From JAMLIN01 sp041676645 (GTDB lineage Bacteria; Pseudomonadota; Gammaproteobacteria; Burkholderiales; Burkholderiaceae_E): DNA of 30,047 nt. Shown piece after piece: positions 16,588 through 24,788 of the stretch (the first letter of the stretch is position 1; the number at the start of each line of letters is the position of its first letter). The translations under genes were made by a program, and so were the position numbers. The stretch spans positions 1 to 30,047 of the forward strand of contig JBAYRO010000037.1 in the NCBI GenBank assembly GCA_041676645.1, read 5' to 3'. Under the pieces are notes generated by a model, which was not told the origin of the DNA, ran no database searches, and was given only the letters and a program-made list of their open reading frames with translations.

Positions 16588-18318
16588 ATGCCCCGATTGG
16601 ACGAGGACCGCCCCAGGACGAAATCGCCCGCAGCGCCGATATGGCGTCGACTCATCGCCATTGCGGTGCTTCTGGTCGTCGCGATCGCGGTGCTCGGGAC
16701 CCAGTATCGATCCGGCCAGCCACGTGAGGTCAGCGAAGCCGCGAGCGAACGCATCGCCTGCATTTCGTACGCGCCATTCCACAAGCCGGGCGAATCACCC
16801 TTCGATCCGCAAGCGCGGGTCGATCCGCAGCGGATCCACGACGACCTGCAGCGGCTTTCGGCGCGAACCTCCTGCGTGCGCACCTACTCGGTCGCGCAGG
16901 GCCTCGACGCGGTGCCTGCGGTAGCGCAGGAACTCGGCATGCAGGTGCTCCTCGGCGCCTGGCTCGCCCGTGACGAAACCGAGAACACCGCCGAACTCGA
17001 TCGCGCGATCGGCCTTGCCAACGAGCATCCCGCCTCGGTACGCGCGCTGATCGTCGGCAACGAAGTGCTGCTGCGACGCGAACTGCCGGCACAGGCGCTG
17101 GCCGCCCATCTCGACCGGGCCCAGCGCGAGGCCGAGGTGCCGGTGACCTACGCCGATGTCTGGGAGTTCTGGGTACGCAACGAGGAACTCGCCGAACATA
17201 CCGACTTCGTGACCATCCACATCCTGCCGTACTGGGAAGACGAACCGATCGAGGTCGGCGCCGCCGTCGATCATGTGATCGAGATCGCCCAGGAAGTGTG
17301 CGGGCGCTTCGATCGTCCGATCCTCATCGGCGAGACCGGCTGGCCGAGCAAGGGCCGCCAGCGCGAGGGCGCGGTGCCCTCGCTGGTCAACCAGGCCGAG
17401 TTCGTGCGCAGCTTCGTGAGCGCGGCCGAGCAGGCCGATCTCGACTACAACCTGATCGAGGCCTTCGACCAGCCCTGGAAACGCAGCCTCGAAGGCGCCA
17501 TGGGCGGCTACTGGGGCGTGCTCGATTCGCAGGCCGAGCCGAAGTTCCCGTGGCGCGGTCCGGTGGTCGAGGATGTCGATGCCGACCATGGGCTCATCGC
17601 CGCGGCGCTCGGAGCGATTCTCGGCCTGCTGATCGCCCTGGCGACCCGCCTCGGACCGATGGGCAGCCTCGGCGCCGCCCTGCTGCTGGCGCCGACGGCA
17701 AGCATGCTGGTGCGCCAGTGGGACTACATGCAGGCCTGGAATCGCGGTCCGCTCGAATGGGCGGCGAGCGGCGCCTGGACGCTCGGCGGGGTGGCGCTGT
17801 GCCTGCTCGCCGCGCCGCGCCTTGGCCAGCGGCTCGACGGTCGCACCCTGACTCGCCTGCCCGCGGTGGCGCGAGCGCTGGCGCCCGGCGTGCGCGACCG
17901 GCTGCTTCCGATCGGCCGGCTGCTGCTACTGGCCGGCGCCGGCGCGATGGCGATCATGCTGGTCTTCGATGCGCGCTACCGCGGCTTCCCGCTGCCGCTC
18001 TACCTGATGCCCGGGGTCACCGTGGCGCTGCTCGCCTGGCTCGGCGACCGTCCACCCTCGTCGGCCGCCGAGGAGCGGGTTCTGGCCCTGCTGCTCGGCG
18101 CGGCAAGCCTCGTGGTGGCCTTCGCCGAAGGCCCGTCGAACACCCAGGCGATGCTCTACTGCGGCCTGTGCATCATGATCGCGCTGGGCTGCTGGCCGCG
18201 CCCCCTGGCCGGCAAGGCCGCCCCCGCCGGGGTCGCTCCCGGGTCGCCGGCGGATCAGCGTCGGGCAAGCACCAGCAGGGAGGCCACCACCGCCGCGGCC
18301 GACGGCTCGGGCGAGTAG
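16588..18318 (+). CDS. ndvC: NdvC-like membrane GH17 beta-glucan-modifying enzyme
   Basis: 576 residues from ATG 16588 (MPRLDEDRPRTKSP), chosen because the membrane anchor follows directly (RRLIAIAVLLVVAIAVLG, about 20-37); the frame also permits ATG 16483. A periplasmic GH17 domain has E159 in VGNEVLLRREL and E249 in IGETGWPSKG. From about residue 340 there are around eight hydrophobic segments to the C-terminus. No GT2 domain is present. In Bradyrhizobium NdvC is the partner of NdvB and is needed for beta-1,6 linkages, so a branching transglycosylase or glucanase role is likely. It resembles the GH17 half of the divergent ndvB-like gene (shared YWE, EAxDQPWK, YWG motifs), suggesting common origin. 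Its 3' end overlaps the convergent gene at 18255-18635 by 64 bases. Confidence 0.82.
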   Translation: MPRLDEDRPRTKSPAAPIWRRLIAIAVLLVVAIAVLGTQYRSGQPREVSEAASERIACISYAPFHKPGESPFDPQARVDPQRIHDDLQRLSARTSCVRTYSVAQGLDAVPAVAQELGMQVLLGAWLARDETENTAELDRAIGLANEHPASVRALIVGNEVLLRRELPAQALAAHLDRAQREAEVPVTYADVWEFWVRNEELAEHTDFVTIHILPYWEDEPIEVGAAVDHVIEIAQEVCGRFDRPILIGETGWPSKGRQREGAVPSLVNQAEFVRSFVSAAEQADLDYNLIEAFDQPWKRSLEGAMGGYWGVLDSQAEPKFPWRGPVVEDVDADHGLIAAALGAILGLLIALATRLGPMGSLGAALLLAPTASMLVRQWDYMQAWNRGPLEWAASGAWTLGGVALCLLAAPRLGQRLDGRTLTRLPAVARALAPGVRDRLLPIGRLLLLAGAGAMAIMLVFDARYRGFPLPLYLMPGVTVALLAWLGDRPPSSAAEERVLALLLGAASLVVAFAEGPSNTQAMLYCGLCIMIALGCWPRPLAGKAAPAGVAPGSPADQRRASTSREATTAAADGSGE

Positions 18319-18635
18319 AGGACCAGGCCGGCGCCCCCCAGGGCGAGCGCGAGGCTCGCCACCGCACGGCGGCGCACCAGCAGGGCCACAAGCGCCACCA
18401 GCAGGGCTACCCAGCCGATGCGCTGGCCGAGGAAGGCATGGATGAGCGTGGTGCGCGCAGCGCACATGCCCGCCCAGGGATCCGGCTGGCAGGCATGGGC
18501 GATCGCCTCGGGCTCGACGACGTTGTAGCGCAGCAGCATCGCAACGGCCATCGCCAGCAAGGCGGGCCAGGCGGCGCGCAGGAACTCGGGTGCGCGGGCA
18601 TGCGCCCGCAGCTTCGGCAGCGCCCGTTCAGGCAT
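18255..18635 (-). CDS. Small hypothetical membrane protein (126 aa)
   Basis: 126 residues from ATG 18635, which overlaps the amidase stop (ATGCCTGA, 18635-18628), so coupled translation is likely. A basic N-terminus is followed by about four hydrophobic segments: near 21-36, 72-86, 88-104 and 109-124. Between the first two there is a periplasmic-looking loop with two Cys (IAHACQPDPWAGMCAARTT) that could form a disulfide. I do not recognise a family. Its last 64 bases overlap the convergent ndvC-like gene. Confidence 0.7.
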   Translation of the reverse strand: MPERALPKLRAHARAPEFLRAAWPALLAMAVAMLLRYNVVEPEAIAHACQPDPWAGMCAARTTLIHAFLGQRIGWVALLVALVALLVRRRAVASLALALGGAGLVLYSPEPSAAAVVASLLVLARR

Positions 18636-20118
18636 CGGGCGGGGCGACGAAGCCGCGGTACTCGCGCTCGAGCAGTTCCGCGAAGCGGATCGTGGTGAGG
18701 TCGGCAAAGCGCGGCCCGACGATCTGCACGCCCACCGGCAGGCCGGCATAGTGGGAGCCCGGTGCGGCCAGCGCGACCGGGGCGACCGTGCCGGGCAGGA
18801 AGAAGGCGCACGAGAGGCCGGCCCAGAAGAGCTGCGTCGTGGTCGGCTGTTCGCGGCCGTTGACGTCGATCATGCGCTCCCAGCGCTCGCCCTCCTGCAT
18901 GTGCGCAAAGGCGGGCGTGGCCGCGGTGGGGCACAACAGGACATCCCAGTCGCCAAAGAAGCTCTCCCAGGCGGCCAGCATTTCATAGCGGCGACGGTTG
19001 AGCCAGGCCCATTCCCGGTGGCGCAGGGTCTGGGCCCGCAGCATGGTGGCTTCGTAGCCATGGTCGGCGGCGGCAAGCTCGCCCGCCTGTGCAAGCTGCT
19101 TCTCGAAGGTGGCATCGTCGATCGACCAGCCGGTCTCGGCTCGCAGCATGAGCACATAGAGCCGGTGCGCCTCGTCGAAATCGAAATCGGGACGCGCATC
19201 GAAATCGACCCGCGCGCCCTGCTTCGCGAGGAACTCGCCAAGCTCGCGCAGCGGCGCCTGCACCGACTCGTCGACATCGGCCGTGGGGTCGGAAGTGACG
19301 ATCGCGACCCGGAACTGCGACAGTCGTCCATGGATCGCGGGTGGCAGGCGGACGGACCATGCGGCGGCGTCGCGCGCCCGCGGCGCCGCGGTGAGCTCGA
19401 GCGCCAGGGCGAGGTCACCGGCGCTGCGCGCGAGCGGACCCACCACCGAGATGTCCTTGGGCACGATCTGGCCGGGCAGAGCATGCCCATCGGAAGAGAC
19501 GATCCCGTAGGTCGGCTTGTGGCCGAAGACACCGCAGTAGTGCGCCGGGTTGCGGATGGAGGCGCCGATGTCGCTGCCGTACTCGAGCGCCGAGAATCCG
19601 GCCGCCAGCGCCGCCGCGCTGCCGCCCGAGGAACCGCCCGGAACGCGCGTCGGATCCCAGGGATTGCAGGTGGTGCCGTAGACCGGATTGAAGGATTGCC
19701 AGTCGGCGAGCGAAACCGGGACATTGGTCTTGCCGAACACGACCGCGCCGGCCCCGCGCAGGCAGCGCACGACATGGGAGTCGGCAGCGGCGATGTTGCG
19801 ACGCATCTCCGGAAAGCCGAAAGTCGTCGGCAGGCCTTCGATATCGAAGGACTCCTTGACCGTCATGGGGACACCGAACAGCGGCAGGTCCCGATCGGGA
19901 TGGTGCGCGGGCAGGCGATCGAGCTGTCTCGCGGCCTCGAGCGCGCGGTCGAAGTCACGCACCACCACCGCATTGATACGGTCGTCGTGCTGGCGCACCC
20001 GGCCGATCGAGGCCTCGAGCGCCTCGACGCAGCCGAGGCGCCGGGCGCGAATCGCGGCGGCCACATCGCGCGCCGAGCCATGGGGAAGCACGGAGGATTC
20101 GCTGTCCGAAGTACTCAC
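18628..20118 (-). CDS. Amidase signature family enzyme
   Basis: 496 residues, usual for the family. The start is GTG 20118 (MSTSDSESSVLPHG), with AAGGAG upstream; it overlaps the TGA of the YecA-like gene as GTGA. The Ser-cisSer-Lys triad is visible: K88 in GVPMTVKESFD, S163 in PGGSSGGSAAA and S187 in YGSDIGASIRNPA. The GA in GASIR replaces the more usual GG. The family hydrolyses amides of many kinds (acetamides, aryl amides, nitrile-derived amides); the GatA role is unlikely because GatB and GatC are absent and the length and loops differ. Substrate unknown. Cytoplasmic. Confidence 0.93.
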   Translation of the reverse strand: MSTSDSESSVLPHGSARDVAAAIRARRLGCVEALEASIGRVRQHDDRINAVVVRDFDRALEAARQLDRLPAHHPDRDLPLFGVPMTVKESFDIEGLPTTFGFPEMRRNIAAADSHVVRCLRGAGAVVFGKTNVPVSLADWQSFNPVYGTTCNPWDPTRVPGGSSGGSAAALAAGFSALEYGSDIGASIRNPAHYCGVFGHKPTYGIVSSDGHALPGQIVPKDISVVGPLARSAGDLALALELTAAPRARDAAAWSVRLPPAIHGRLSQFRVAIVTSDPTADVDESVQAPLRELGEFLAKQGARVDFDARPDFDFDEAHRLYVLMLRAETGWSIDDATFEKQLAQAGELAAADHGYEATMLRAQTLRHREWAWLNRRRYEMLAAWESFFGDWDVLLCPTAATPAFAHMQEGERWERMIDVNGREQPTTTQLFWAGLSCAFFLPGTVAPVALAAPGSHYAGLPVGVQIVGPRFADLTTIRFAELLEREYRGFVAPPDA

Positions 20119-20855
20119 CTCGTCTCCTTGTCGGCGGCGCCGCAGCAGCGCTTGTACTTGCGACCGCTGCCGCAGGGGCAGGGATCGTTGCGCCCGGGCG
20201 CCGGGTGGGCGCGCCGGACGGTCGCCGGCGCGCTCGCCCGGCTGCGGGCCGGTTCATGGTGATGGTAGAAGGCGAAGGCCGAGTCGATCATGTCCTCGAC
20301 CACCGCCTGGCGATCGCCGTCGATCGGCGCAACGATCTCGTCGCTGACGAGATCCCGCTCCACGGCCAGCAGCTCGAAGGGTTCCAGCCAGTCGGCGAGA
20401 TCCGCATCCTCGTCGAGGCCTGCCCATTCCTCGGCCTGCGCGTCGATGCCGCGCAGGAAACCGATGGCCCAGAGATTACCAGCCGACTCGCCGGCCTCGT
20501 CACGCTCCATGACCGGCTCGAGCCCCTCGCCGGCATGCAGCGCCGCCGTGATCGACAGCCGATGGCGCCGCAACAGGCCGGCGAGCTCCCCCAGTTCGGG
20601 CGAAGCCGACGCCGCCGCCCACGCCGTCGCCCAGTCGAGGCCCGGGACGGTGTCGTCGTCGCCATCGTCGGCTCCGCAGGCGATCGCGATCGCGATCTCA
20701 TCGGGCAAGGGCCGGGGGCTGCAGGCCAGCGCGGTGAGGAAGCCGTCGAGTTCCTCGAGGACCATGGCAGCATCGGGATCGATGGCCTCCAGGAGCGCAT
20801 CGATACGCGCGAGTTCGTCGTCCGCCAGCGGGCGTGCCGGATTGGGTTTGCGCAT
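20115..20855 (-). CDS. YecA/UPF0149 family protein with C-terminal SEC-C zinc motif
   Basis: 246 residues from ATG 20855. The N-terminal three quarters is an acidic helical UPF0149 domain (LEELDGFLTALACSPRPL, then NLWAIGFLRGID). The C-terminus carries the SEC-C metal motif PGRNDPCPCGSGRKYKRCCG, where three Cys and an adjacent Cys/His bind zinc, as in the tail of SecA. E. coli YecA has this design and binds ribosomes; the role here is likely similar but unproven. It heads a chain YecA-like, amidase, 126-aa membrane protein with start/stop overlaps. The REP repeat lies 23 bases upstream of its start. Confidence 0.92.
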   Translation of the reverse strand: MRKPNPARPLADDELARIDALLEAIDPDAAMVLEELDGFLTALACSPRPLPDEIAIAIACGADDGDDDTVPGLDWATAWAAASASPELGELAGLLRRHRLSITAALHAGEGLEPVMERDEAGESAGNLWAIGFLRGIDAQAEEWAGLDEDADLADWLEPFELLAVERDLVSDEIVAPIDGDRQAVVEDMIDSAFAFYHHHEPARSRASAPATVRRAHPAPGRNDPCPCGSGRKYKRCCGAADKETR

Positions 20856-20880
20856 CGCGGCAGTATATCGGCGCCGCCCG

Positions 20881-20932
20881 GGAAATGGGGTCAGACTCCA
20901 TTTCCTGGGAAATGGAGTCTGACCCCATTTCC
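20881..20932. repeat. REP-like element: perfect 25-bp inverted repeat
   Basis: Arm 20881-20905 and arm 20908-20932 are exact reverse complements with a two-base spacer. Each arm alone is also a hairpin (GGAAATGG, nine-base loop with GGTCAGACT, CCATTTCC). The GGGGTCAGA core is the kind found in REP elements mobilised by RAYT transposases (TnpA-REP); no such transposase is in this window. It sits between the acyl-CoA dehydrogenase stop (20932-20934) and the YecA-like start. Confidence 0.88.
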
Positions 20933-22092
20933 TACAGGCTGCGGCTGATCACTTCCTTCATGATCTCGTTGGTGCCGCCGTAGATGCGCTGCACCCGCGC
21001 ATCGGCGTAGGCGCGCGTCACCGGGTACTCGAGCATGAAGCCGCTGCCGCCATGCAGCTGCAGGCAGTCGTCGAGGACCTCGCACTGCATGTCGGTGGAC
21101 CAGAGCTTGGCCATGGCCGCGGTGACCGGATCGAGCCGGTTCTCGAGCACCTTGGCGAGGCATTCGTCGATGAAGCTGCGTCCGACGCGCGCCTTGGTGC
21201 GCAGTTCGGCAAGCTTGAAGCGGGTGGTCTGGAAATCGAACACCGTCTTGCCGAAGGCCTTGCGATTGCGCACGTAATCGAGTGTCCAGTCGATCGCCGC
21301 CTCGGCGGTGGCGACCGCGCGCAGCGCGATCATCATCCGCTCCCAGGGCAGTTCCTGCATCAGGTAGATGAAGCCCTCGCCTTCCTTGCCGAGCAGGTTG
21401 TCGGCCGGCACCCGGACCTCATCGAAGAAGAGTTCCGAGGTGTCCTGCGCCTTGAGGCCCAGCTTCTTGAGGCGCTTGCCCTTCGAGAAGCCCGCCATGC
21501 CTTCCTCGACGACGATCAGGCTGGTGCCCTTCGCCCCCTTGGAGGGATCGGTCTTGACGACGACGATCACGAGGTCGCTGTTGTAGCCGTTGGTGATGTA
21601 GGTCTTGGAGCCGTTCAGCACATAGTGGTCACCGTCGCGGCGGGCGGTGGTGCGGATCGCCTGCAGGTCGCTGCCGGCGCCGGGCTCGGTCATCGCGATC
21701 GCGCCGATGCGCTCGCCGCGCGCCATCGGCGGCAGCCAGCGCTGCTTCTGCTCCTCGTTGGCATAACGCAGCAGGTAGTTGGCGACGATCTCGGAATGCA
21801 GCGAGAAGCCGGGTCCGGAGGCCGCCGCGCGGGCGAACTCCTCGATCAGCACGGTGCTGTAGCGGCGATCGACCCCCGCCCCGCCGTACTGCTCGGGCAT
21901 CGTCACGCAGAGCAGGCCGGCCGCGCCGGCGGCGAGCCAGGCGGAGCGGTCGACGTAGCCCTGTTCCTCCCAGGCGTCGTGATGGGGCGTGATCTCGCGC
22001 TCGATGAACCGGTGCACGGTATCGCGGAACTGTTCGTGGTCGCTGTCGAACAGCGGCCGCTCGGGGCTTGCGGGCATGGCGTCGACTGTCAT
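20932..22092 (-). CDS. Acyl-CoA dehydrogenase, long-chain type
   Basis: 386 residues from ATG 22092, with CAGGAG upstream. N-domain helices, the FAD-contact region AIAMTEPGAGSDLQAI (131-146) and YITNGYNSD (165-173), then the C-terminal four-helix domain with RNRKAFGK and LQLHGGSGFMLEYPVTR. The usual catalytic Glu of medium-chain enzymes (YEGT) is Gly here (YGGTNEI, 371-377). As in long-chain and isovaleryl enzymes, the base is probably a Glu in the earlier helix, here E264 in ATAEAA; this is inference from alignment by eye. It oxidises acyl-CoA to enoyl-CoA in beta-oxidation or branched-chain catabolism and passes electrons to ETF. It is divergent from the SDR gene. Confidence 0.95.
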   Translation of the reverse strand: MTVDAMPASPERPLFDSDHEQFRDTVHRFIEREITPHHDAWEEQGYVDRSAWLAAGAAGLLCVTMPEQYGGAGVDRRYSTVLIEEFARAAASGPGFSLHSEIVANYLLRYANEEQKQRWLPPMARGERIGAIAMTEPGAGSDLQAIRTTARRDGDHYVLNGSKTYITNGYNSDLVIVVVKTDPSKGAKGTSLIVVEEGMAGFSKGKRLKKLGLKAQDTSELFFDEVRVPADNLLGKEGEGFIYLMQELPWERMMIALRAVATAEAAIDWTLDYVRNRKAFGKTVFDFQTTRFKLAELRTKARVGRSFIDECLAKVLENRLDPVTAAMAKLWSTDMQCEVLDDCLQLHGGSGFMLEYPVTRAYADARVQRIYGGTNEIMKEVISRSL

Positions 22093-22254
22093 TTCTACTC
22101 CTGGGGATTTCTTGGCATCATTTCGGGAAGCCTGGGGCCCGGCTCCGCCTCGCCTGCCAGTCTATCCGAAGCTCCGGATCCCATAGCCACCCCGGCATGA
22201 GCGCTGCGGCCGGGTCAGTCCGATTCCTCATTTCCGAACAGGGAGACAGCAGTC

Positions 22255-23169
22255 ATGGGCAACATGCTCGAGAACAAGGTCATCGTCGTCACCGGCGCCG
22301 GCAACGGCATCGGCCGCGACTTTGCGCTGGCACTGGCCGCCGAGGGCGCCAAGGTCGTCGTCAACGACATCGGGGCGTCGCTGTCGGGCGAAGGCAGCGA
22401 TGCCGGCCCGGCACAGCAGGTCGTCGACGAGATCCGCAAGGGCGGCGGCGAAGCGGTCGCCAGCACCGACAGCGTATCCGACTGGCAGAGCGCGAACCGC
22501 ATCGTCACGGCCGCGCTCGACAGCTTCGGACGCATCGACGGCGTCATCAACAACGCCGGCATCCTGCGCGACCGGATGTTCTTCAAGACCAACGAGGAAG
22601 AATGGCGCTCGGTGATCGATGTCCACCTGCACGGGTCCTTCTTCGTCGCGCGGGCCGCGGCCAATCATTTCAAGGACCAGGCGAGCGGCTCCTATGTCCA
22701 CATGACGTCGACCTCGGGGCTGATCGGCAACTTCGGCCAGGCCAACTACTCGGCGGCCAAGCTCGGCATCATCGGGCTGTCGAAGTCCATCGCCCTCGAC
22801 ATGTCGCGCTTCAATGTCCGCTCGAACTGCATCGCGCCCTTCGCCTGGAGCCGGATGACCAGCTCGATTCCGGCCAATACCCCCGAGGAAAAGGAAAGGG
22901 TCGAACGCATGAAGCGGATGGAAACCGCCAAGATCGCCCCGCTCGCGGTCTTCCTGATGTCCGACCAGGCCAAGGACATCAGCGCCCAGATCTTCGGCGT
23001 GCGGGCCAACGAGATCATGCTCTTCAACCACAACCGACCGATCCGGACCGTCCACCGGGACGAGGGCTGGACTCCGCAGACGGTTGCCGAGCATGCGATC
23101 CCGGCAATGCGCGCAAGCTTCTTCGGGCTCGACCGCTCCTCGGACGTGTTCTCCTGGGATCCGATCTGA
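22255..23169 (+). CDS. SDR-family dehydrogenase, MFE-2 3-hydroxyacyl-CoA dehydrogenase-like
   Basis: 304 residues from ATG 22255, with AGGGAG upstream. The NAD(P)-binding motif is TGAGNGIG (13-20), NNAG is at 99-102, and the catalytic set is S152, Y165 and K169 (YSAAK). The stretches FGRIDGVINNAGILRDRMFFK and ANYSAAKLGIIGLSK are close to the dehydrogenase domain of peroxisomal-type multifunctional enzyme 2. A D-3-hydroxyacyl-CoA dehydrogenase role would complement the divergent acyl-CoA dehydrogenase. The C-terminal 60 residues beyond the fold (EHAIPAMRASFFGLDRSSDV) resemble the linker seen in MFE-2-type proteins, without hydratase or SCP2 domains. Confidence 0.9.
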   Translation: MGNMLENKVIVVTGAGNGIGRDFALALAAEGAKVVVNDIGASLSGEGSDAGPAQQVVDEIRKGGGEAVASTDSVSDWQSANRIVTAALDSFGRIDGVINNAGILRDRMFFKTNEEEWRSVIDVHLHGSFFVARAAANHFKDQASGSYVHMTSTSGLIGNFGQANYSAAKLGIIGLSKSIALDMSRFNVRSNCIAPFAWSRMTSSIPANTPEEKERVERMKRMETAKIAPLAVFLMSDQAKDISAQIFGVRANEIMLFNHNRPIRTVHRDEGWTPQTVAEHAIPAMRASFFGLDRSSDVFSWDPI

Positions 23170-24212
23170 ACTCCCGGGCACTGCCCGCGCGCCGTCGCCC
23201 GGCCCGGGCGACGGCGCGCGGCGCCTGCGCGCTCCTCGCGCTGGCCTGCGCCGCCCTGCTGGCCATGCCGACGGCGCAGGCCGACGCCGGCCTTCGCGGC
23301 CTGGTCGTGCAGGTCGACAACGACGAGTTCGCCGGCTTCGATCCGCATGACCGCTGGTACACCAGCGGCGTGCATGCCGCGGCGATCTTCGACGCGCAAG
23401 CCGGCGGGGCGGCTCATCGTCTGCTCGACGCCTGGTGCCACGAGATTCGCTGCGACCGCGACGGCGAGCCGCTCGGCTTCATCGCGATCGGGCAGAACCT
23501 GTACACCCAGGCCAATCGTCGGCGGGTGGTGCCGCTGCCTGGCGACCGGCCGACCGGCGCCTGGCTCTACCTGCGCGGCGGCGCCGTCATGGACGGGCCG
23601 AGGCGCTACGACATGGTCGGCGTGGAGATCGGCCTCACCGGGCCGGGCGCCCTGGGCGAGCACACCCAGGACGCGGTGCACGATCTCATCGGCGTCACAC
23701 AGGTTCCGGGCTGGCGCTACCAGCTGCGACCGCGCACCGGGATTTCGCTGCAGGCGCAATCGGCCCGGCGCATCCCCCTGGGCAAGGCGGCGGATCTGGT
23801 CACCGAAGGCAAGCTCCATCTCGGCAACCTGCGGACTTATTTCGGCGGCGGCATCGCGCTGCGCCTGGGACGCGCACTCGAGGGCGCCCGCCTGCCGGCC
23901 GAAGCCGCCGAGGCCGCCCCGGGCTTGCGCAGCCCCGCCGGCTGGCATGGAACGGTCGGCATGCGCGCCCGCGCGGTCGCCTTCGACGGCCTCGTCGAAG
24001 GCCCGGCCTTCGGCTATTCGCCAACGGTGCGGGCGCGCCCCTTCGTGGTCGAGGGCTTCGTCGGCATCGGCTATCGCTTCGCCCGCAAGGCCGAACTGAT
24101 GTTCCTGCTGTCGCGACGCTCGTCGGACTTCAGCGGCGCCAGCCTCGCACCCGGCAGCTTCGGCGGACACACGCTCGGTGCGATTCGCTTCGTCTGGTTT
24201 CTTGGCTATTGA
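23166..24212 (+). CDS. lpxR: LpxR-family outer membrane lipid A deacylase (DUF2219), start uncertain
   Basis: The mature part (from D40) matches LpxR: VDNDEF with the catalytic-site Asn-Asp, DRWYTSGV, AIGQNLYT, GAWLYLRGG, and ALGEHTQDAVHDLIG with the catalytic His. LpxR removes the 3'-acyloxyacyl chain of lipid A in the outer membrane, using calcium. A good signal peptide (RGACALLALACAALLAMPTAQA) ends at residue 39, but no ATG, GTG or TTG lies in frame upstream of it. I chose CTG 23166, which overlaps the SDR stop (CTGA); an automatic call would start at ATG 23265 and lose the signal peptide. Length from CTG is 348 residues, near the family's usual 300-350. The gene may be translated by coupling to the SDR gene. 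Confidence 0.82.
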   Translation: MNSRALPARRRPARATARGACALLALACAALLAMPTAQADAGLRGLVVQVDNDEFAGFDPHDRWYTSGVHAAAIFDAQAGGAAHRLLDAWCHEIRCDRDGEPLGFIAIGQNLYTQANRRRVVPLPGDRPTGAWLYLRGGAVMDGPRRYDMVGVEIGLTGPGALGEHTQDAVHDLIGVTQVPGWRYQLRPRTGISLQAQSARRIPLGKAADLVTEGKLHLGNLRTYFGGGIALRLGRALEGARLPAEAAEAAPGLRSPAGWHGTVGMRARAVAFDGLVEGPAFGYSPTVRARPFVVEGFVGIGYRFARKAELMFLLSRRSSDFSGASLAPGSFGGHTLGAIRFVWFLGY

Positions 24213-24224
24213 CACGGGCGTGAA

Positions 24225-24250
24225 CGCTCACATCATGATGGATGTGGGCG
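24225..24250. terminator. Possible bidirectional terminator hairpin
   Basis: A 10-bp stem (24225-24234 with 24241-24250, one G-U pair in one reading direction, loop ATGATG) lies in the 42-base gap between the convergent LpxR and kinase genes. No T-run flanks it on either strand, so termination would be weak or Rho-assisted. Confidence 0.4.
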
Positions 24251-24254
24251 CTTG

Positions 24255-24788
24255 CTACTGGATTTTCGCCAGCGCTTGCAGCGCGGATCCGAGACGTTGC
24301 TCACCCGAACCGCTTACCGGCGTCCATGCGATCCGATGCCTGTCGAGCACCTCGACGAGCAGCCCGTGGATCCGCTTGCGGGTCTCGGGATCGGCCCGTA
24401 TGAAACCGTCGGCCACCCATTCGATATCGGGCATGCACACCAGGCTGAGCGCATAGCCGCGTTGCCGTTCGAGAGCATCGGCCAGCAGGCCATGATCGCC
24501 GAAGCAGTCGATGCTGTAGAGCGCAACCATCAGCGGGGTCGTGTCGCAGATCACCCAGGACAGCCCGCGCTCGGCGGCCAGCCGGACGGCGCGGCATTCG
24601 CGGCGGGCCTGCTCGGCGGCGATGCCGGCCTGCTCGTCGACCCGGGGAACCCTGGCGGCACGGTCGCAGAACTCCCGCAGGTACTCCGCCACCACGATGC
24701 CCCCGAGTCGATCGCCAAGCGCGAGCGCAAGATGGCTCTTGCCGGTGGACTCGGCGCCCAGCAGGGCGATACGCCGCGGCGCGCTCAC
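24255..24788 (-). CDS. NadR-like ATPase/kinase (ribosylnicotinamide kinase-type)
   Basis: 177 residues from GTG 24788, which overlaps the PnuC-like stop (GTGA); an upstream frame extension to 25193 is antisense-like filler inside that gene. The P-loop is GAESTGKS (11-18), matching the G.ESTGKS form of the NadR kinase domain. Further NadR-like features are AEYLREFCD, VICDTTPLMVALYS, and the lid-like ADGFIRADPETRKR. It has no nucleotidyltransferase or helix-turn-helix domain. It probably phosphorylates a vitamin-type nucleoside or alcohol (nicotinamide riboside most likely) after import by the adjacent PnuC-like protein, trapping it in the cell. A thiamine-related substrate cannot be excluded. 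Confidence 0.82.
   Translation of the reverse strand: MSAPRRIALLGAESTGKSHLALALGDRLGGIVVAEYLREFCDRAARVPRVDEQAGIAAEQARRECRAVRLAAERGLSWVICDTTPLMVALYSIDCFGDHGLLADALERQRGYALSLVCMPDIEWVADGFIRADPETRKRIHGLLVEVLDRHRIAWTPVSGSGEQRLGSALQALAKIQ

Noticed and set aside
22211..22236. Partial match to the REP arm (GGGTCAG ... CATTTCC) before the SDR gene
   Set aside because: It contains an insertion, lacks the GGAAATGG partner arm and is more simply the leader of the SDR gene.
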